Shown piece after piece: positions 17,786 through 27,550 of a stretch of 64,000 nt of DNA (its first letter is position 1; each line of letters opens with the position of its first letter). The stretch is taken from the NCBI GenBank assembly GCA_049889535.1, contig JBMHDF010000017.1, positions 8,851 to 72,850 on the forward strand, given 5' to 3'. Below the pieces are notes generated by a model. That model was given only the letters and a program-made list of their open reading frames with translations. It searched no databases and was not told where the DNA came from. The stretch is from JAYQKL01 sp049889535. Its GTDB lineage: Bacteria > Pseudomonadota > Alphaproteobacteria > RS24. Made by a program: the position numbers and the translations under genes.

Positions 17786-19600
17786 TTGACCAAAACCGAT
17801 ACGCAAAGTCAGCACAATCAAGACAACAACCAGGCGCGTCAATCTATTGTTGGGCGCATGGTGTCTGTTTATCTACGCCCTTATCTCAAGCTGATTTTTA
17901 TTGGTATTATTGCCAATATTTTAGTCGCTGGCGCGGCGGGCTCGCTGCCATGGTTTATCCAGCAGGCTGTCGATAGTGTTTTCACCAATGGTGATCGTGA
18001 AAAATTATGGCTTATCCCCATCGGCGTGATTATTGTGTCACTCATTCGCGGGGGTGCCACTTATTTGTCGGGTGTGATTTTAAATTATGTCGGCCAGCGC
18101 ATAACAGCGACCCTGCAATCCGATGTTTTTGAAAATCTTGTGCAAGCCGATTTGGCATTTATTTCAGAAACCCATACAGGCAATCATGTGGCGATTTTTC
18201 TAAATGATGCCAAACAACTGGCCAATGTCATTAATAATACCGTGATTAACCTGTTTCGGCATTTGCTCACATTGGTCATGCTGACAGCTATGATGTTTGT
18301 CATGAACTGGTATTTGGCAACTATTTTTGTAGTTATTGTGATACCCGCAGGCGCGGTTTTAATGCGCCGTTTGAGCAAAGTCACGCGCCGCGCCGCACAT
18401 GATGGCTTGACCGAAACTGGTGAATTATCGTCACTGATTTCTGAGACATTAACTGGTTTGCGCGTCGTCAAAGCCTATGGGCAGGAGCAGCGCCAAATTG
18501 CCAATGCCCGCAAAACCATCGAGCGGGTGCTTGATTTTACCATGCGCGCCGTCAAAGCGCGCTCAGCAGCCTCGCCTGCGGTTGAGGCTCTGGCTGGCGT
18601 GGCGATTGCAGGGATTATTTTTTGGGGCGGCTATGAGAGCATTCGCGGCAATTTGACAGCCGGCGAATTTATGGGCTTCATCTCGGCCTTACTGATGGCT
18701 TATCAACCTTTGCGTGCGGTCGCTAATTTACCCGTACTCATGCAAGAAGGTGTGGCAGCTGGCATGCGGGTGTTTCATATTATCGACACAAAAACTGAAA
18801 TTGTGGACACGCCAAACGCAGCTGATTTAGTGATTAAAAAAGGCAATATCAGTTTTGAGAAAGTCTCATTTTCATATAAAAACCGAGACACGCAGGCTTT
18901 AAAAAATATCTCGCTGGACATTACTGAAAAAGGAACCATCGCTTTTGTTGGCCCATCCGGAGCGGGCAAATCTACATTGTTAAATCTGGTTTTACGATTT
19001 TTTGATACAACCAGTGGCGTGGTTAAAATTGATGGGCAGGATATTCGCTCGGTTAGCTTGAAAAGCCTTCGCGAGGCCACCGCTTTGGTCACGCAAGAAC
19101 CATTTTTATTTGATGATACAATTGCTGCCAATATCGCCTATGGAACACCCGATGCGCGTATGGAAGATATTCAGGCTGCGGCTAAAGCTGCCGCGGCAGA
19201 GGAGTTTATTCTCGACTTCCCCGACGGCTACCAAACTAGATGCGGTGAAGGGGGGATGCAATTATCTGGCGGGCAACGTCAACGAATCGCCATCGCCCGC
19301 GCAATGCTCAAAAATGCGGCCATTTTATTATTAGATGAAGCCACATCAGCATTAGACACCGCCTCCGAACAGCAGGTTCAAAAAGCGTTGACGCGTTTGA
19401 TGAAAAACCGCACCGCACTGGTCATCGCTCACCGATTATCGACCATCATGAACGCCGATTGTATTTATGTTATTGATAAAGGCCAAATTGTTCAGTCTGG
19501 CACGCATCAGCAGCTCTTAACTCAAGGCGGGCTTTATGCCGATTTATATCACGCTCAATTTGAGAAGTCCGACATGGCGCAGGGGTCACGCGAGGAATAA
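17786..19600 (+). CDS. msbA: MsbA-like lipid A ABC exporter (fused permease-ATPase)
   Basis: 604 residues: six TM helices in the first ~320 residues and an ATPase domain after about 350. Walker A is GPSGAGKST, the signature is LSGGQRQRIAIARA, Walker B is ILLLDEATSALD, and the H-loop lies in VIAHRLSTI. The next three genes make lipid A, so export of lipid A-core is the likely role; the sequence alone would allow another amphipathic cargo. The start is a TTG with GGCTGGA about 5 bases upstream; the next ATG, at residue 27, would trim a hydrophilic leader of glutamine and asparagine residues. Confidence 0.92.
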   Translation: MTKTDTQSQHNQDNNQARQSIVGRMVSVYLRPYLKLIFIGIIANILVAGAAGSLPWFIQQAVDSVFTNGDREKLWLIPIGVIIVSLIRGGATYLSGVILNYVGQRITATLQSDVFENLVQADLAFISETHTGNHVAIFLNDAKQLANVINNTVINLFRHLLTLVMLTAMMFVMNWYLATIFVVIVIPAGAVLMRRLSKVTRRAAHDGLTETGELSSLISETLTGLRVVKAYGQEQRQIANARKTIERVLDFTMRAVKARSAASPAVEALAGVAIAGIIFWGGYESIRGNLTAGEFMGFISALLMAYQPLRAVANLPVLMQEGVAAGMRVFHIIDTKTEIVDTPNAADLVIKKGNISFEKVSFSYKNRDTQALKNISLDITEKGTIAFVGPSGAGKSTLLNLVLRFFDTTSGVVKIDGQDIRSVSLKSLREATALVTQEPFLFDDTIAANIAYGTPDARMEDIQAAAKAAAAEEFILDFPDGYQTRCGEGGMQLSGGQRQRIAIARAMLKNAAILLLDEATSALDTASEQQVQKALTRLMKNRTALVIAHRLSTIMNADCIYVIDKGQIVQSGTHQQLLTQGGLYADLYHAQFEKSDMAQGSREE

Positions 19601-20893
19601 ATGCCGCTTGTTTATTACGCTTATATTGCTCTGACATGGCTGCTCCTGCCCTTTATCTGGATATTTCTCAAATGGCGATTGGCAAAGGGGCGTGAAGAGG
19701 CTGGGCGATTAAAAGAACGACGGGGCTATGCCTCTGCACCGCGCCCTGAGGGGAAATTAATTTGGTTTCACGCGGCAAGTGTTGGTGAGGTGAATTCCAT
19801 TTTACCCTTGATTGAAGATTTTCTTGCTCATATTAAAACCACGCAAATGCCTGTTTCCATATTGTTAACAAGCGGCACAACCACCTCGGCACAAATACTC
19901 GCGCGCAAAAATATATCCGGTGTACTTCATCAATATGTGCCAGTGGACCAATCTTTATTTGTCCGCCGTTTTTTAAATCACTGGCGCCCTGATTTGGCGG
20001 TATTTGTGGAGTCAGAAATTTGGCCGAACCTCCTGCGTTACTTACATAAGCGTGCCACCCCCACAGTTTTGATTAATGCGCGCATGTCCGAAAAGTCTTT
20101 CGCGACCTGGAAACGCATGCCCGGAAGCATACAAAGATTACTCGGGTATTTTGATAGCATTTTGGCACAAGATGAATTTAGTGAAACACGCCTACTCAAT
20201 CTGGGCGCTAGAAACCTGCAGACGCCTGGCAATCTTAAGCTGGATTCGCCGCCCCCAAATTTTGACGCACAAACGCTGGCGCAGTTAAAAACCCTCATCG
20301 GACAGCGCCCTGTTTGGCTGGCCGCCAGCACGCATCAAGGTGAAGAAGAGCAAATTGCGCGCACACATAAAACCCTGAGTGTGGATATTCCAGATTTGCT
20401 AACCATCATAGTGCCGCGTCATCCCCATCGCGGCGGCGATATTCAACAAAGCCTTAAGCCTTTTGGACTGACGACAAAATTGCGCTCTCAAAACCAACAA
20501 CCCGATGAAGATTGCGCGCTTTATATAGCTGATAGTCTGGGTGAATTAGGCTTATTTTATAGCCTTTGCCCAGTGAGTTTTATTGGTGGGTCCTTAGTGC
20601 CGCATGGTGGACAAAACCCGATTGAAGCGGCGCTGATTGGTTCTGCGATTATCACTGGCCCTTATCATCAAAATTTTGCAGCGGTTTATCGGCACTTTTT
20701 AGAAGCCGAAGCGGTGTTTAAGATTGCTGATAATATCGAACTGACCTCGATATTAAATAGATTGATGAAAAACCCGCAACTGGTTGAGACGATGCAGAGC
20801 AAAGCCTTAAATAGCTGCGCTCAACATGGCGGCGCACGACAGAAAACATTGGCGCATTTAATAAAAAAAATAAATCAGCAGGAGGGCGCATAA
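19601..20893 (+). CDS. waaA: Kdo transferase WaaA (KdtA)
   Basis: A 430-residue GT-B glycosyltransferase with a single N-terminal membrane anchor (about residues 3-22). It adds Kdo from CMP-Kdo to the lipid A precursor. The catalytic glutamate region reads FHAASVGEVNSILPLI, and EIWPNLL, VLINARMSEKS, VPRHPHRG and HGGQNPIEAA are all typical. The ATG begins at the very base after the msbA stop, so the operon is tightly packed. Whether it adds one or two Kdo units cannot be read from the sequence. Confidence 0.96.
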   Translation: MPLVYYAYIALTWLLLPFIWIFLKWRLAKGREEAGRLKERRGYASAPRPEGKLIWFHAASVGEVNSILPLIEDFLAHIKTTQMPVSILLTSGTTTSAQILARKNISGVLHQYVPVDQSLFVRRFLNHWRPDLAVFVESEIWPNLLRYLHKRATPTVLINARMSEKSFATWKRMPGSIQRLLGYFDSILAQDEFSETRLLNLGARNLQTPGNLKLDSPPPNFDAQTLAQLKTLIGQRPVWLAASTHQGEEEQIARTHKTLSVDIPDLLTIIVPRHPHRGGDIQQSLKPFGLTTKLRSQNQQPDEDCALYIADSLGELGLFYSLCPVSFIGGSLVPHGGQNPIEAALIGSAIITGPYHQNFAAVYRHFLEAEAVFKIADNIELTSILNRLMKNPQLVETMQSKALNSCAQHGGARQKTLAHLIKKINQQEGA

Positions 20894-22009
20894 ATGAAAG
20901 CACCTCGTTTTTGGCAACAACCACCAACTCTGTTAAGCCATATTTTGCTGCCTCTTGGTGCTGCTTACAGCATGGCTGGGCAAACAAGGCTCAAAATGGC
21001 AACACCCAATCACTGTGGGCGGCCCGTGATTTGTGTTGGCAATATCAATATGGGCGGCACAGGCAAAACACCTGTGAGCCTGATGCTGGTAGAATTATTG
21101 CAACAGGCCCAAATACAAACTGCGATTTTATCGCGCGGTTATAAAGGCACAATCTCTAGCCAAACGCCCACCCATGTAGACCTGCAAAAACATGACGCCA
21201 ATATGGTGGGAGATGAGCCCTTTATGATGGCGCATCATGCGTCGGTTTTTATTGGCGCCGAAAGAGAAGCGGTCGCCCGTTTTGCGCTACAATCGCAGCA
21301 CCAAAAATTGGGGCAAATGCCAGATGTTTTTATCATGGATGATGGATTACAAAACCCGCAGCTCAAACGCGCCTATAATTTAGCAGTTATTGATGCTGAA
21401 ATCGGTTTTGGCAATGGGCGGGTTTTTCCAGCTGGCCCATTGCGGGAAAAACCAGAAAATGCCCTAAAGCGCCTTAATGGTGTTATCATCATGCACCCTA
21501 TTTGGGATTTCAAGACCCCACAGCCTAAGGGCGCTATGCGCAATGATGTTGCGCAGTTTATTGCTAGTTGCGAAGCACAAGGCATAGATGTGTTTCATGC
21601 TTGTTTAAAACCAAAAGCGGATATTCAGCCGCAGGAAAACGCCAATTACATCGCCTTTTGCGGCATTGGGCGGGGCGATAAGTTTTTCAATATGTTGACG
21701 GGTTTAGGGTTTGCATTATCAGAGACAATAGAATATCCCGACCATCATGCTTATAGCCTGCGTGATGCTGAGAAAATTCTGGAATTGGCAGACCAGCACA
21801 AGGCGAACATTGTGACTACAGAAAAAGACCATATGCGTTTGCTCGGCTTGCCAGCGCCAGACCCGCGCGCGAAACTGTCCCAAAAGTTGCAAACTGTGCC
21901 GATTACATGTGCCCTAGCTGAAGCACAAAACTTATTAAACAGATTGCAAACCGCCATGGCTGACGATATGCAATCTAGATACTATACAAATTTCGAAGCC
22001 CTGATATAA
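20894..22009 (+). CDS. lpxK: Tetraacyldisaccharide 4'-kinase
   Basis: 371 residues. LpxK phosphorylates the 4' position of the lipid A disaccharide at the inner membrane. The Walker A loop CVGNINMGGTGKTPV is typical, followed by AILSRGYKG and DVFIMDDGLQNPQL. The C-terminal YPDHHAYSLRDAEK and VTTEKDHMRL are also family hallmarks. It starts at the base after the waaA stop. At 371 residues it is a little longer than the E. coli protein, with a C-terminal tail. Confidence 0.97.
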   Translation: MKAPRFWQQPPTLLSHILLPLGAAYSMAGQTRLKMATPNHCGRPVICVGNINMGGTGKTPVSLMLVELLQQAQIQTAILSRGYKGTISSQTPTHVDLQKHDANMVGDEPFMMAHHASVFIGAEREAVARFALQSQHQKLGQMPDVFIMDDGLQNPQLKRAYNLAVIDAEIGFGNGRVFPAGPLREKPENALKRLNGVIIMHPIWDFKTPQPKGAMRNDVAQFIASCEAQGIDVFHACLKPKADIQPQENANYIAFCGIGRGDKFFNMLTGLGFALSETIEYPDHHAYSLRDAEKILELADQHKANIVTTEKDHMRLLGLPAPDPRAKLSQKLQTVPITCALAEAQNLLNRLQTAMADDMQSRYYTNFEALI

Positions 22010-22016
22010 ATTGGCC

Positions 22017-22964
22017 ATGAAAAAAATAACCGACATATTGCGCAAGGCTATCTTGCCACTTCGCTATGTTTTTGAAGCGATTTTTGCCTATATATTAATC
22101 GGCTTAATCCGTCTGCTCGGGCTTGAGCGCGGCGGCGCTTTTATGGCTTTTATGGCGCGGTTTTTTGGTCCAATAACCCGTGTTCACCATGTCGCACGCG
22201 ATAATCTTAATCGCGCTTATCCTGAAAAATCCTATGCAGAAATCGACCTCTTAACCAAACAAGTTTGGGAAAATGCAGGACGCACATTTGGTGAATTGGT
22301 CAATCTAGATAAATTATATCGTGACCATGAGACACGGCTTACAATTAAGGGGGCAGAAAAAGCCAAGAATGTTGCAGCGCAAGGGCGCGGGCTAATTTTA
22401 TTTTCAGCCCATATGGGAAATTGGGAGTCAATGTCGATGGCAATTCGTCTGTCAGGGCTTGATGCAACAGGTGTTTACCGCCATGCCAATAATCCAATTC
22501 TCAATCGTTGGATGATTAAAAAACGCCTTGATAATGTGATTTCTCATCAAGTGCCAAAAGGCAGTCAGGGCGCAAAAGAGCTGATTAAACGTCTGAAACA
22601 GGGCGCTTCTATTTGCATGCTGGTTGACCAAAAAATGAATGATGGGATTGAGGCGCAGTTTTTTGGCCGGCGCGCCATGACACCATCAGCTGCAGCCAGC
22701 ATGGCCCGGCGCTATAATGTCCCGCTTATGCTGATCACCAATAAACGAACAGCCGCGTGCCAATTTGAAGTTGAATTCCATGATGCATTTGAGGCAGATA
22801 AGACAGATGACGCCGCTGCTGATATTTTGGCGACCACACAAAAACTAAATGACCAGTTAGAAGCGGCGATTAATGAAAAGCCAGGTCAGTGGTTATGGCT
22901 TCATAAACGGTGGAAAAAACGCGATGATGACCCGCTTGCAGATGCGAATTTTGACCCGCTTTAA
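22017..22964 (+). CDS. lpxL: LpxL/HtrB-type lipid A late acyltransferase
   Basis: 315 residues from the ATG at 22017, with one N-terminal TM helix. The catalytic HxxxxE box is FSAHMGNWESM (H132, E137), and substrate-site motifs RHANNPILNRWM and MLVDQKMNDGI follow. The family adds the secondary acyl chains of lipid A, usually lauroyl or myristoyl from acyl-ACP; which chain cannot be told here. It is the fourth gene of the msbA-waaA-lpxK operon. Its stop overlaps the convergent M23 gene by 4 bases. A TTG at 22011 is a less likely start. Confidence 0.93.
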   Translation: MKKITDILRKAILPLRYVFEAIFAYILIGLIRLLGLERGGAFMAFMARFFGPITRVHHVARDNLNRAYPEKSYAEIDLLTKQVWENAGRTFGELVNLDKLYRDHETRLTIKGAEKAKNVAAQGRGLILFSAHMGNWESMSMAIRLSGLDATGVYRHANNPILNRWMIKKRLDNVISHQVPKGSQGAKELIKRLKQGASICMLVDQKMNDGIEAQFFGRRAMTPSAAASMARRYNVPLMLITNKRTAACQFEVEFHDAFEADKTDDAAADILATTQKLNDQLEAAINEKPGQWLWLHKRWKKRDDDPLADANFDPL

Positions 22965-23821
22965 TCCTTTAAATTAAGTTGTTGTTGTTGTTTTTGACTT
23001 AACAATTTTGCTGGGTCGAGCCGTTTATTTTGCCAATAAACCCGCCAATCAAGATGCGCGCCTGTGCTACGCCCCTGCTTTGCGCCAATCGCGCCAATTA
23101 TTTGGCCTTTTTCAACCTTATCACCTGCTTTGACGCGCACCTCGCCAAGATGCAAATAAGCCGAAATCACATCCAGCCCATGGTCAATAAAAATCAACCC
23201 GCCTTCATAATACATGTCTGTTTCAGCCAATGTCACCCGACCCGCTAACATGGCGTGAACAGGCGTGCCAGCAGGTGCGGCAATATCCAGGCCATAATGG
23301 GGGCGGCGCGGCTCACCATTAAAAATGCGTTGAGAGCCATAAACGCCACTGACTCGCCCCTTTAAAGGCAAATGAAACCCATCACGAAAAGCGGGTAAAT
23401 CAAATTGACTGGTTCGCGCCTGTCGTTTTTGTTTGGCTTCTGCAGAAATCCTGGCCAGAACATGCTCAGGCGGAGTGACATATTTTTGTTCAACCCCTTC
23501 AATATGCTGAATATCATAAACACCAGCGGTGATGGTTTTTCGAATATTTTGAATTTCACCATTTTTGCGCAAAATAATATGGCTTTCGCCTTTGGCATCA
23601 CGCCCATACCCAAACACGGCTAATTGATTATGCACCTTGACGGTAATGCCATCCACCTCAAGCGCAATATCAGGCGCGAGTTGCATAGCGACCAAACTGC
23701 CAGCTGAAAAATCACCTGAAACAGTCTCAACCCAATCAGATTTTGTGATGCTATCATCAAGCGGCACAGGGGTGAGGTTCAACAAACCAGCAAAGAGCAG
23801 ATTTGAAAAAAAACCAGCCAT
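22961..23821 (-). CDS. M23 (LytM) family metallopeptidase, periplasmic
   Basis: 286 residues with a short N-terminal signal or anchor, a beta-rich middle part and a C-terminal LytM domain from about residue 155. The zinc ligands are present: HYGLDIAAPAGTPV (H and D), and the second histidine pair in SAYLHLG and GAHLDWRVYW. The family cleaves peptidoglycan cross-bridges, or activates amidases when residues are lost; the residues needed for activity appear intact. It is followed closely upstream by the DUF2093 gene and xseA on the same strand. Confidence 0.93.
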   Translation of the reverse strand: MAGFFSNLLFAGLLNLTPVPLDDSITKSDWVETVSGDFSAGSLVAMQLAPDIALEVDGITVKVHNQLAVFGYGRDAKGESHIILRKNGEIQNIRKTITAGVYDIQHIEGVEQKYVTPPEHVLARISAEAKQKRQARTSQFDLPAFRDGFHLPLKGRVSGVYGSQRIFNGEPRRPHYGLDIAAPAGTPVHAMLAGRVTLAETDMYYEGGLIFIDHGLDVISAYLHLGEVRVKAGDKVEKGQIIGAIGAKQGRSTGAHLDWRVYWQNKRLDPAKLLSQKQQQQLNLKD

Positions 23822-23826
23822 AAAAA

Positions 23827-24042
23827 CTAAGCCTTTTGGTTGTTTTGATGCGCGATTAAAGAGGTTTGTGCATCTAGATAAGCTTCTTGGCGCTCAACAT
23901 TCCAATAGCGCAACATCTCAAGTAAAATTGGCTTGCCAGTAATCGCACATATAACATGCGTGCCGGGTCGCATGATTTCAAAATCACCATCTAAATAGCG
24001 AATTTCAGCAACCGCCCCAAGTTTTATATTTTGTAAATCCAT
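23827..24042 (-). CDS. DUF2093 domain protein
   Basis: 71 residues from the ATG at 24042; a TTG at 24060 could add six. The sequence LGAVAEIRYLDGDFEIMRPG, ending with ITGKPILLEMLRYWN, matches DUF2093, a small alphaproteobacterial family of unknown role. It lies between xseA and the M23 gene on the same strand, its usual neighbourhood. The conserved RPG and W residues are kept. No catalytic or metal motif is visible. Confidence 0.88.
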   Translation of the reverse strand: MDLQNIKLGAVAEIRYLDGDFEIMRPGTHVICAITGKPILLEMLRYWNVERQEAYLDAQTSLIAHQNNQKA

Positions 24043-24074
24043 TTTGAATTCATAAGTCAATTTCGCTGTTATGT

Positions 24075-25529
24075 CTAAAATAAATCGCCTTGCTTTTCAT
24101 CTGTCTTATCGGTTTTTTTGACTTTTGACGACAAAGTTTGTTTTGTTGTGATGTGTTTTTCGGGCTTTGGCTCCATATCCGTTTTTGCATCTGTTACTTC
24201 AGCCTGCAAATGTTCATTTTGTGCCAAATGTATCGTCACCACGCCACCGACAGGCACTTGTGCGGCTTTGCGCACCGCCTGGCCAGCAGAATCCATCACA
24301 AGCGCAAAACCACGCGCGAGCACCGATTCATGACTGAGCAAATTAAGCTGTTTGGAAATCGATGCCAGCTTTGTGCGGCGTTGGTTCAGCCCCTCTTGCT
24401 GGCGCCGTTCCAACCGCGCATGAAAATCCTGTATCCGGGTTTGATGCGTGCTGACCGATTGCGCCACCATGCGCAAAGATAAACGCTGGGTAAATTGGTC
24501 TAGCCGCGTTTTTTGTTTCTCTGTTTGGTGTGTCAGGGCAAGGTCAAGCCGCTCGCGCAAATAATCGAGTTTTTGACGCGGCACAGCTAAAATATCTTCC
24601 AATTTGGGTAAACCACGCGACAAGCCATCTAGTTGTTGCCGTCGGTTTTGCAGCAATTGCGCGCCCCCGCGTAATTGGCGCTTACCTAAGTCAAGAATTT
24701 GAGCTTGTAACTCTGCCCGCACAGGCACCGCCATTTCGGCTGCCGCTGTTGGGGTTGGCGCGCGTAAATCTGCCACATAATCCACCAAAGTAACATCTGT
24801 TTCATGGCCAACAGCTGAGATAATGGGAATGTCAGATTGCGCCACAGTGCGCGCCACAATCTCTTCATTAAAGCCCCATAAATCTTCCAAGCTGCCGCCG
24901 CCTCTGGCGATGATTATCACATCAGGGCGGGCAATATCGCCACCTGCTTTGAGCGCGTTAAAACCGGCAATGGCTTGGGCAACCTCTTGTGCGCAGGTCT
25001 CGCCCTGCACCCGCACAGGCCAAACCAATACAGGGCGCGGAAAACGGTCTTTCAGGCGATGCAAAATATCTCGAATAACCGCACCAGAGGGGCTGGTGAT
25101 AACGCCAATCACATCAGGCAGATAAGGAATTGGTTTTTTGCGCGCCGCATCAAACAACCCCTCCGCCGATAATGTTTTTTTGCGTTCTTCCAACAGCGCC
25201 ATCAGCGCGCCTATGCCAGCTGGCTCAATATGGTCAATCACAAGCTGATAGCGCGATTGGCCCGGAAAAGTTGTTAGTTTGCCAGTGCAAATAACCTCCA
25301 AACCCTGCTCGGGTTGGATTGTCATTTTCTGTGCGACGCCCTTCCAAATGACTGCTGCCAGCACAGCTTTTTCATCTTTTAAATCAACATAAAGGTGACC
25401 AGATTGCGGGCGCGACACACGCCCCAACTCACCGCGCACGCGCACATAGCCAAACCCCTCTTCAATGGATTTTTTGACCGCGCCGGACAGTTCACTTACT
25501 GAATATTCTGTCAAATTATCTTGGCTCAT
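24075..25529 (-). CDS. xseA: Exodeoxyribonuclease VII large subunit
   Basis: 484 residues. The order is an N-terminal OB-fold (about residues 5-105, with GHLYVDLKDEKAVL), a catalytic domain (GVITSPSGAVIRDI, IIARGGGSLEDLWGFNEE, VGHETDVTLVDYVADLRAP) and a long coiled-coil region (about 265-390) that binds the small subunit. A lysine-rich tail of about 45 residues follows. The enzyme degrades single-stranded DNA into short oligonucleotides. The small subunit xseB is not in this window. It is divergent from purD. Confidence 0.97.
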   Translation of the reverse strand: MSQDNLTEYSVSELSGAVKKSIEEGFGYVRVRGELGRVSRPQSGHLYVDLKDEKAVLAAVIWKGVAQKMTIQPEQGLEVICTGKLTTFPGQSRYQLVIDHIEPAGIGALMALLEERKKTLSAEGLFDAARKKPIPYLPDVIGVITSPSGAVIRDILHRLKDRFPRPVLVWPVRVQGETCAQEVAQAIAGFNALKAGGDIARPDVIIIARGGGSLEDLWGFNEEIVARTVAQSDIPIISAVGHETDVTLVDYVADLRAPTPTAAAEMAVPVRAELQAQILDLGKRQLRGGAQLLQNRRQQLDGLSRGLPKLEDILAVPRQKLDYLRERLDLALTHQTEKQKTRLDQFTQRLSLRMVAQSVSTHQTRIQDFHARLERRQQEGLNQRRTKLASISKQLNLLSHESVLARGFALVMDSAGQAVRKAAQVPVGGVVTIHLAQNEHLQAEVTDAKTDMEPKPEKHITTKQTLSSKVKKTDKTDEKQGDLF

Positions 25530-25639
25530 AGATTTATTATTACCATAGTCTGGTTCACATCAAACAGAACATATTTATTTTATGAAGAGACTTGCGAGGC
25601 TATCTTAGATTTAATAAACAAGAACAAGATAAAGCTTTA

Positions 25640-25651
25640 GCCATTAATGGC
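25640..25651. promoter_or_regulatory. 12-bp perfect palindrome in the purD leader
   Basis: GCCATTAATGGC is a perfect inverted repeat about 18 bases upstream of the purD ATG and overlaps the likely 5' leader. It could be a repressor site, but I cannot match it to a known operator and a 12-mer palindrome may arise by chance. A ribosome site (AAAGGA) follows it. Confidence 0.25.
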
Positions 25652-25668
25652 GCGTAAAGGAAAATAAA

Positions 25669-26943
25669 ATGAATATTCTCGTTTTAGGTGGCGGTGGCCG
25701 CGAACATGCCTTGTGTTGGAAAATCGCAAAAAGCCCAATGCTTAAAAAACTTTATTGCGCGCCTGGAAATGGCGGGATTAACAAAATTGCTGAACCAGCC
25801 GCGCTTAATCCGGAGAGTCCGGAAGAGGTCGTCAGTTTTGCAAAACAACACAATATTGAATTAGTTGTCATTGGCCCAGAGGCGCCGCTTGTGGCGGGGG
25901 TGGCTGATGCGTTAGAAGCCGCTGGCATTGCTGCTTTTGGACCAACGGCCTTTGCTGCCCAGCTGGAGGGCTCGAAAGGTTTCACCAAAGATATTTGCGC
26001 GGACTATAATATTCCTACCGCCGCCTATGCGCGATTTAATAAAGCCAGCGAGGCGCATGATTATCTCACCACGCACCCTGCCCCAATTGTGATTAAAGCT
26101 GATGGCCTAGCGGCGGGTAAAGGCGTCATTATCGCTGAAACAGACCAGCAAGCTCATGAAGCAGTCGATATGATTTTCGATGGCGGGTTTGGTGATGCGG
26201 GCGCCGAGCTTGTTATTGAAGAATTTTTGACCGGCGAAGAAGCCAGTTTTTTTGTGTTATGCGACGGTCATCGCGCTTTGCCGCTGGCCACCGCTCAAGA
26301 CCACAAACGCGGCGGCGAAGGTGATACAGGGCCGAACACTGGCGGCATGGGCGCCTATTCGCCAGCCCGCATCATGACCCCTGCGCTGATAGAAGAAACA
26401 CTAGATCGCATTATTGAGCCAACCTTAAAAGCCATGCGTGATAAAGGGCACCCCTATCGTGGGGTGCTTTATGCAGGTCTTATGCTGACCGAAAGCGGCC
26501 CCCAGCTGATTGAATATAACGCCCGTTTTGGTGACCCTGAGTGCCAGGTACTCATGCTGCGTCTTGAAAGCGATATTGTGCCTGCCCTTATGGCTACAGC
26601 ATGTGGTGACTTAAGTGAGATTGGACTGGACTGGTCGCAAGATTTCGCCATGACCGTTGTCATGGCCGCGCAAGGCTATCCCGGTTCTTATGAGAAAAAC
26701 ACAGAAATAAAACAGTTAGACAAAGCCGAAGAAACCGGCGCGGTTGTGTTTCATGCCGGCACGCAAGCGGATAATGATAAAATTTTGGCCACTGGTGGGC
26801 GGGTCTTGAATGTGACTGCGCGCGGTGAGACTGTTACACAAGCGCGTGACAAAGCCTATCAAGCGATAGATCAAATCGACTGGCCAGCAGGGTTTTGCCG
26901 CCGCGATATTGGACATCGAGAAATTGCACGCGAAAAAGTCTGA
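25669..26943 (+). CDS. purD: Phosphoribosylamine-glycine ligase
   Basis: 424 residues of the ATP-grasp fold. The N-terminus ILVLGGGGREHALCWK is diagnostic; IKADGLAAGKGVIIAE is the ATP-binding loop, and LIEYNARFGDPECQVLM holds the metal ligands. PurD ligates glycine to phosphoribosylamine, the second step of purine synthesis. No other pur gene is adjacent, which is usual for this gene in alphaproteobacteria. It is convergent with rsmD across only 3 bases. Confidence 0.98.
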   Translation: MNILVLGGGGREHALCWKIAKSPMLKKLYCAPGNGGINKIAEPAALNPESPEEVVSFAKQHNIELVVIGPEAPLVAGVADALEAAGIAAFGPTAFAAQLEGSKGFTKDICADYNIPTAAYARFNKASEAHDYLTTHPAPIVIKADGLAAGKGVIIAETDQQAHEAVDMIFDGGFGDAGAELVIEEFLTGEEASFFVLCDGHRALPLATAQDHKRGGEGDTGPNTGGMGAYSPARIMTPALIEETLDRIIEPTLKAMRDKGHPYRGVLYAGLMLTESGPQLIEYNARFGDPECQVLMLRLESDIVPALMATACGDLSEIGLDWSQDFAMTVVMAAQGYPGSYEKNTEIKQLDKAEETGAVVFHAGTQADNDKILATGGRVLNVTARGETVTQARDKAYQAIDQIDWPAGFCRRDIGHREIAREKV

Positions 26944-26946
26944 TAG

Positions 26947-27510
26947 CTAGCTTTGATGCGTGTGTAAGAAAATAATTTCAGTATCCCCATATTGGCGACG
27001 GTCTGTTTCGTAAAACCCTGTTGGTGGCGCAAATTTTGATCGCTTATCCTCTTCCACAATAATCAATGCATTGGAGGATATCCATCCACCCGTAAGCGCA
27101 CTCAATAATGCTTTTTCGGCCAAACCCTTGCCATAAGGTGGGTCGACAAACACCAAATCAAATGCGTCAATATTGGCCGGACACGCCCCAAGCCGAGTGG
27201 CATCACGACGAAAAATTTTGCTCACGCCATTGGCTTGCAACTGCTCCATATTATCACGAATAAGCCCTCGTGCCGCTGCATTATCGTCGACAAACAAACA
27301 ATAAGCTGCCCCGCGTGACAAAGCCTCAAAACCCAAAGCGCCAGTGCCAGCAAATAAATCCAAAACCCGCATTGTGCTGAAAGAAAAATCAGTTAGCGCC
27401 GTCAGGATTGAAAACAAAGCCTCACGTGTGCGATCAGATGTTGGGCGTGTCAGATTATTTTTTGGCCGCGCTAAGGGCTGCCCACGCCATTTGCCGCCAA
27501 CAATGCGCAT
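26947..27510 (-). CDS. rsmD: 16S rRNA m2G966 methyltransferase RsmD
   Basis: 187 residues from the ATG at 27510. The start MRIVGGKWRG is the family's normal N-terminus and is preceded by a strong GGGAGG ribosome site. The frame stays open 60 codons further upstream, but that part is not conserved and overlaps rluB. S-adenosylmethionine motif I reads VLDLFAGTGALGFEALSRG, and the catalytic VFVDPPYGKG motif is present. The enzyme methylates G966 of 16S rRNA. It is 40 bases downstream of rluB, a pairing common in this group. Confidence 0.95.
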   Translation of the reverse strand: MRIVGGKWRGQPLARPKNNLTRPTSDRTREALFSILTALTDFSFSTMRVLDLFAGTGALGFEALSRGAAYCLFVDDNAAARGLIRDNMEQLQANGVSKIFRRDATRLGACPANIDAFDLVFVDPPYGKGLAEKALLSALTGGWISSNALIIVEEDKRSKFAPPTGFYETDRRQYGDTEIIFLHTHQS

Positions 27511-27550
27511 CACCTGACCTCCCTTTTTGTTTTTTGCACCTGCCAGAACA

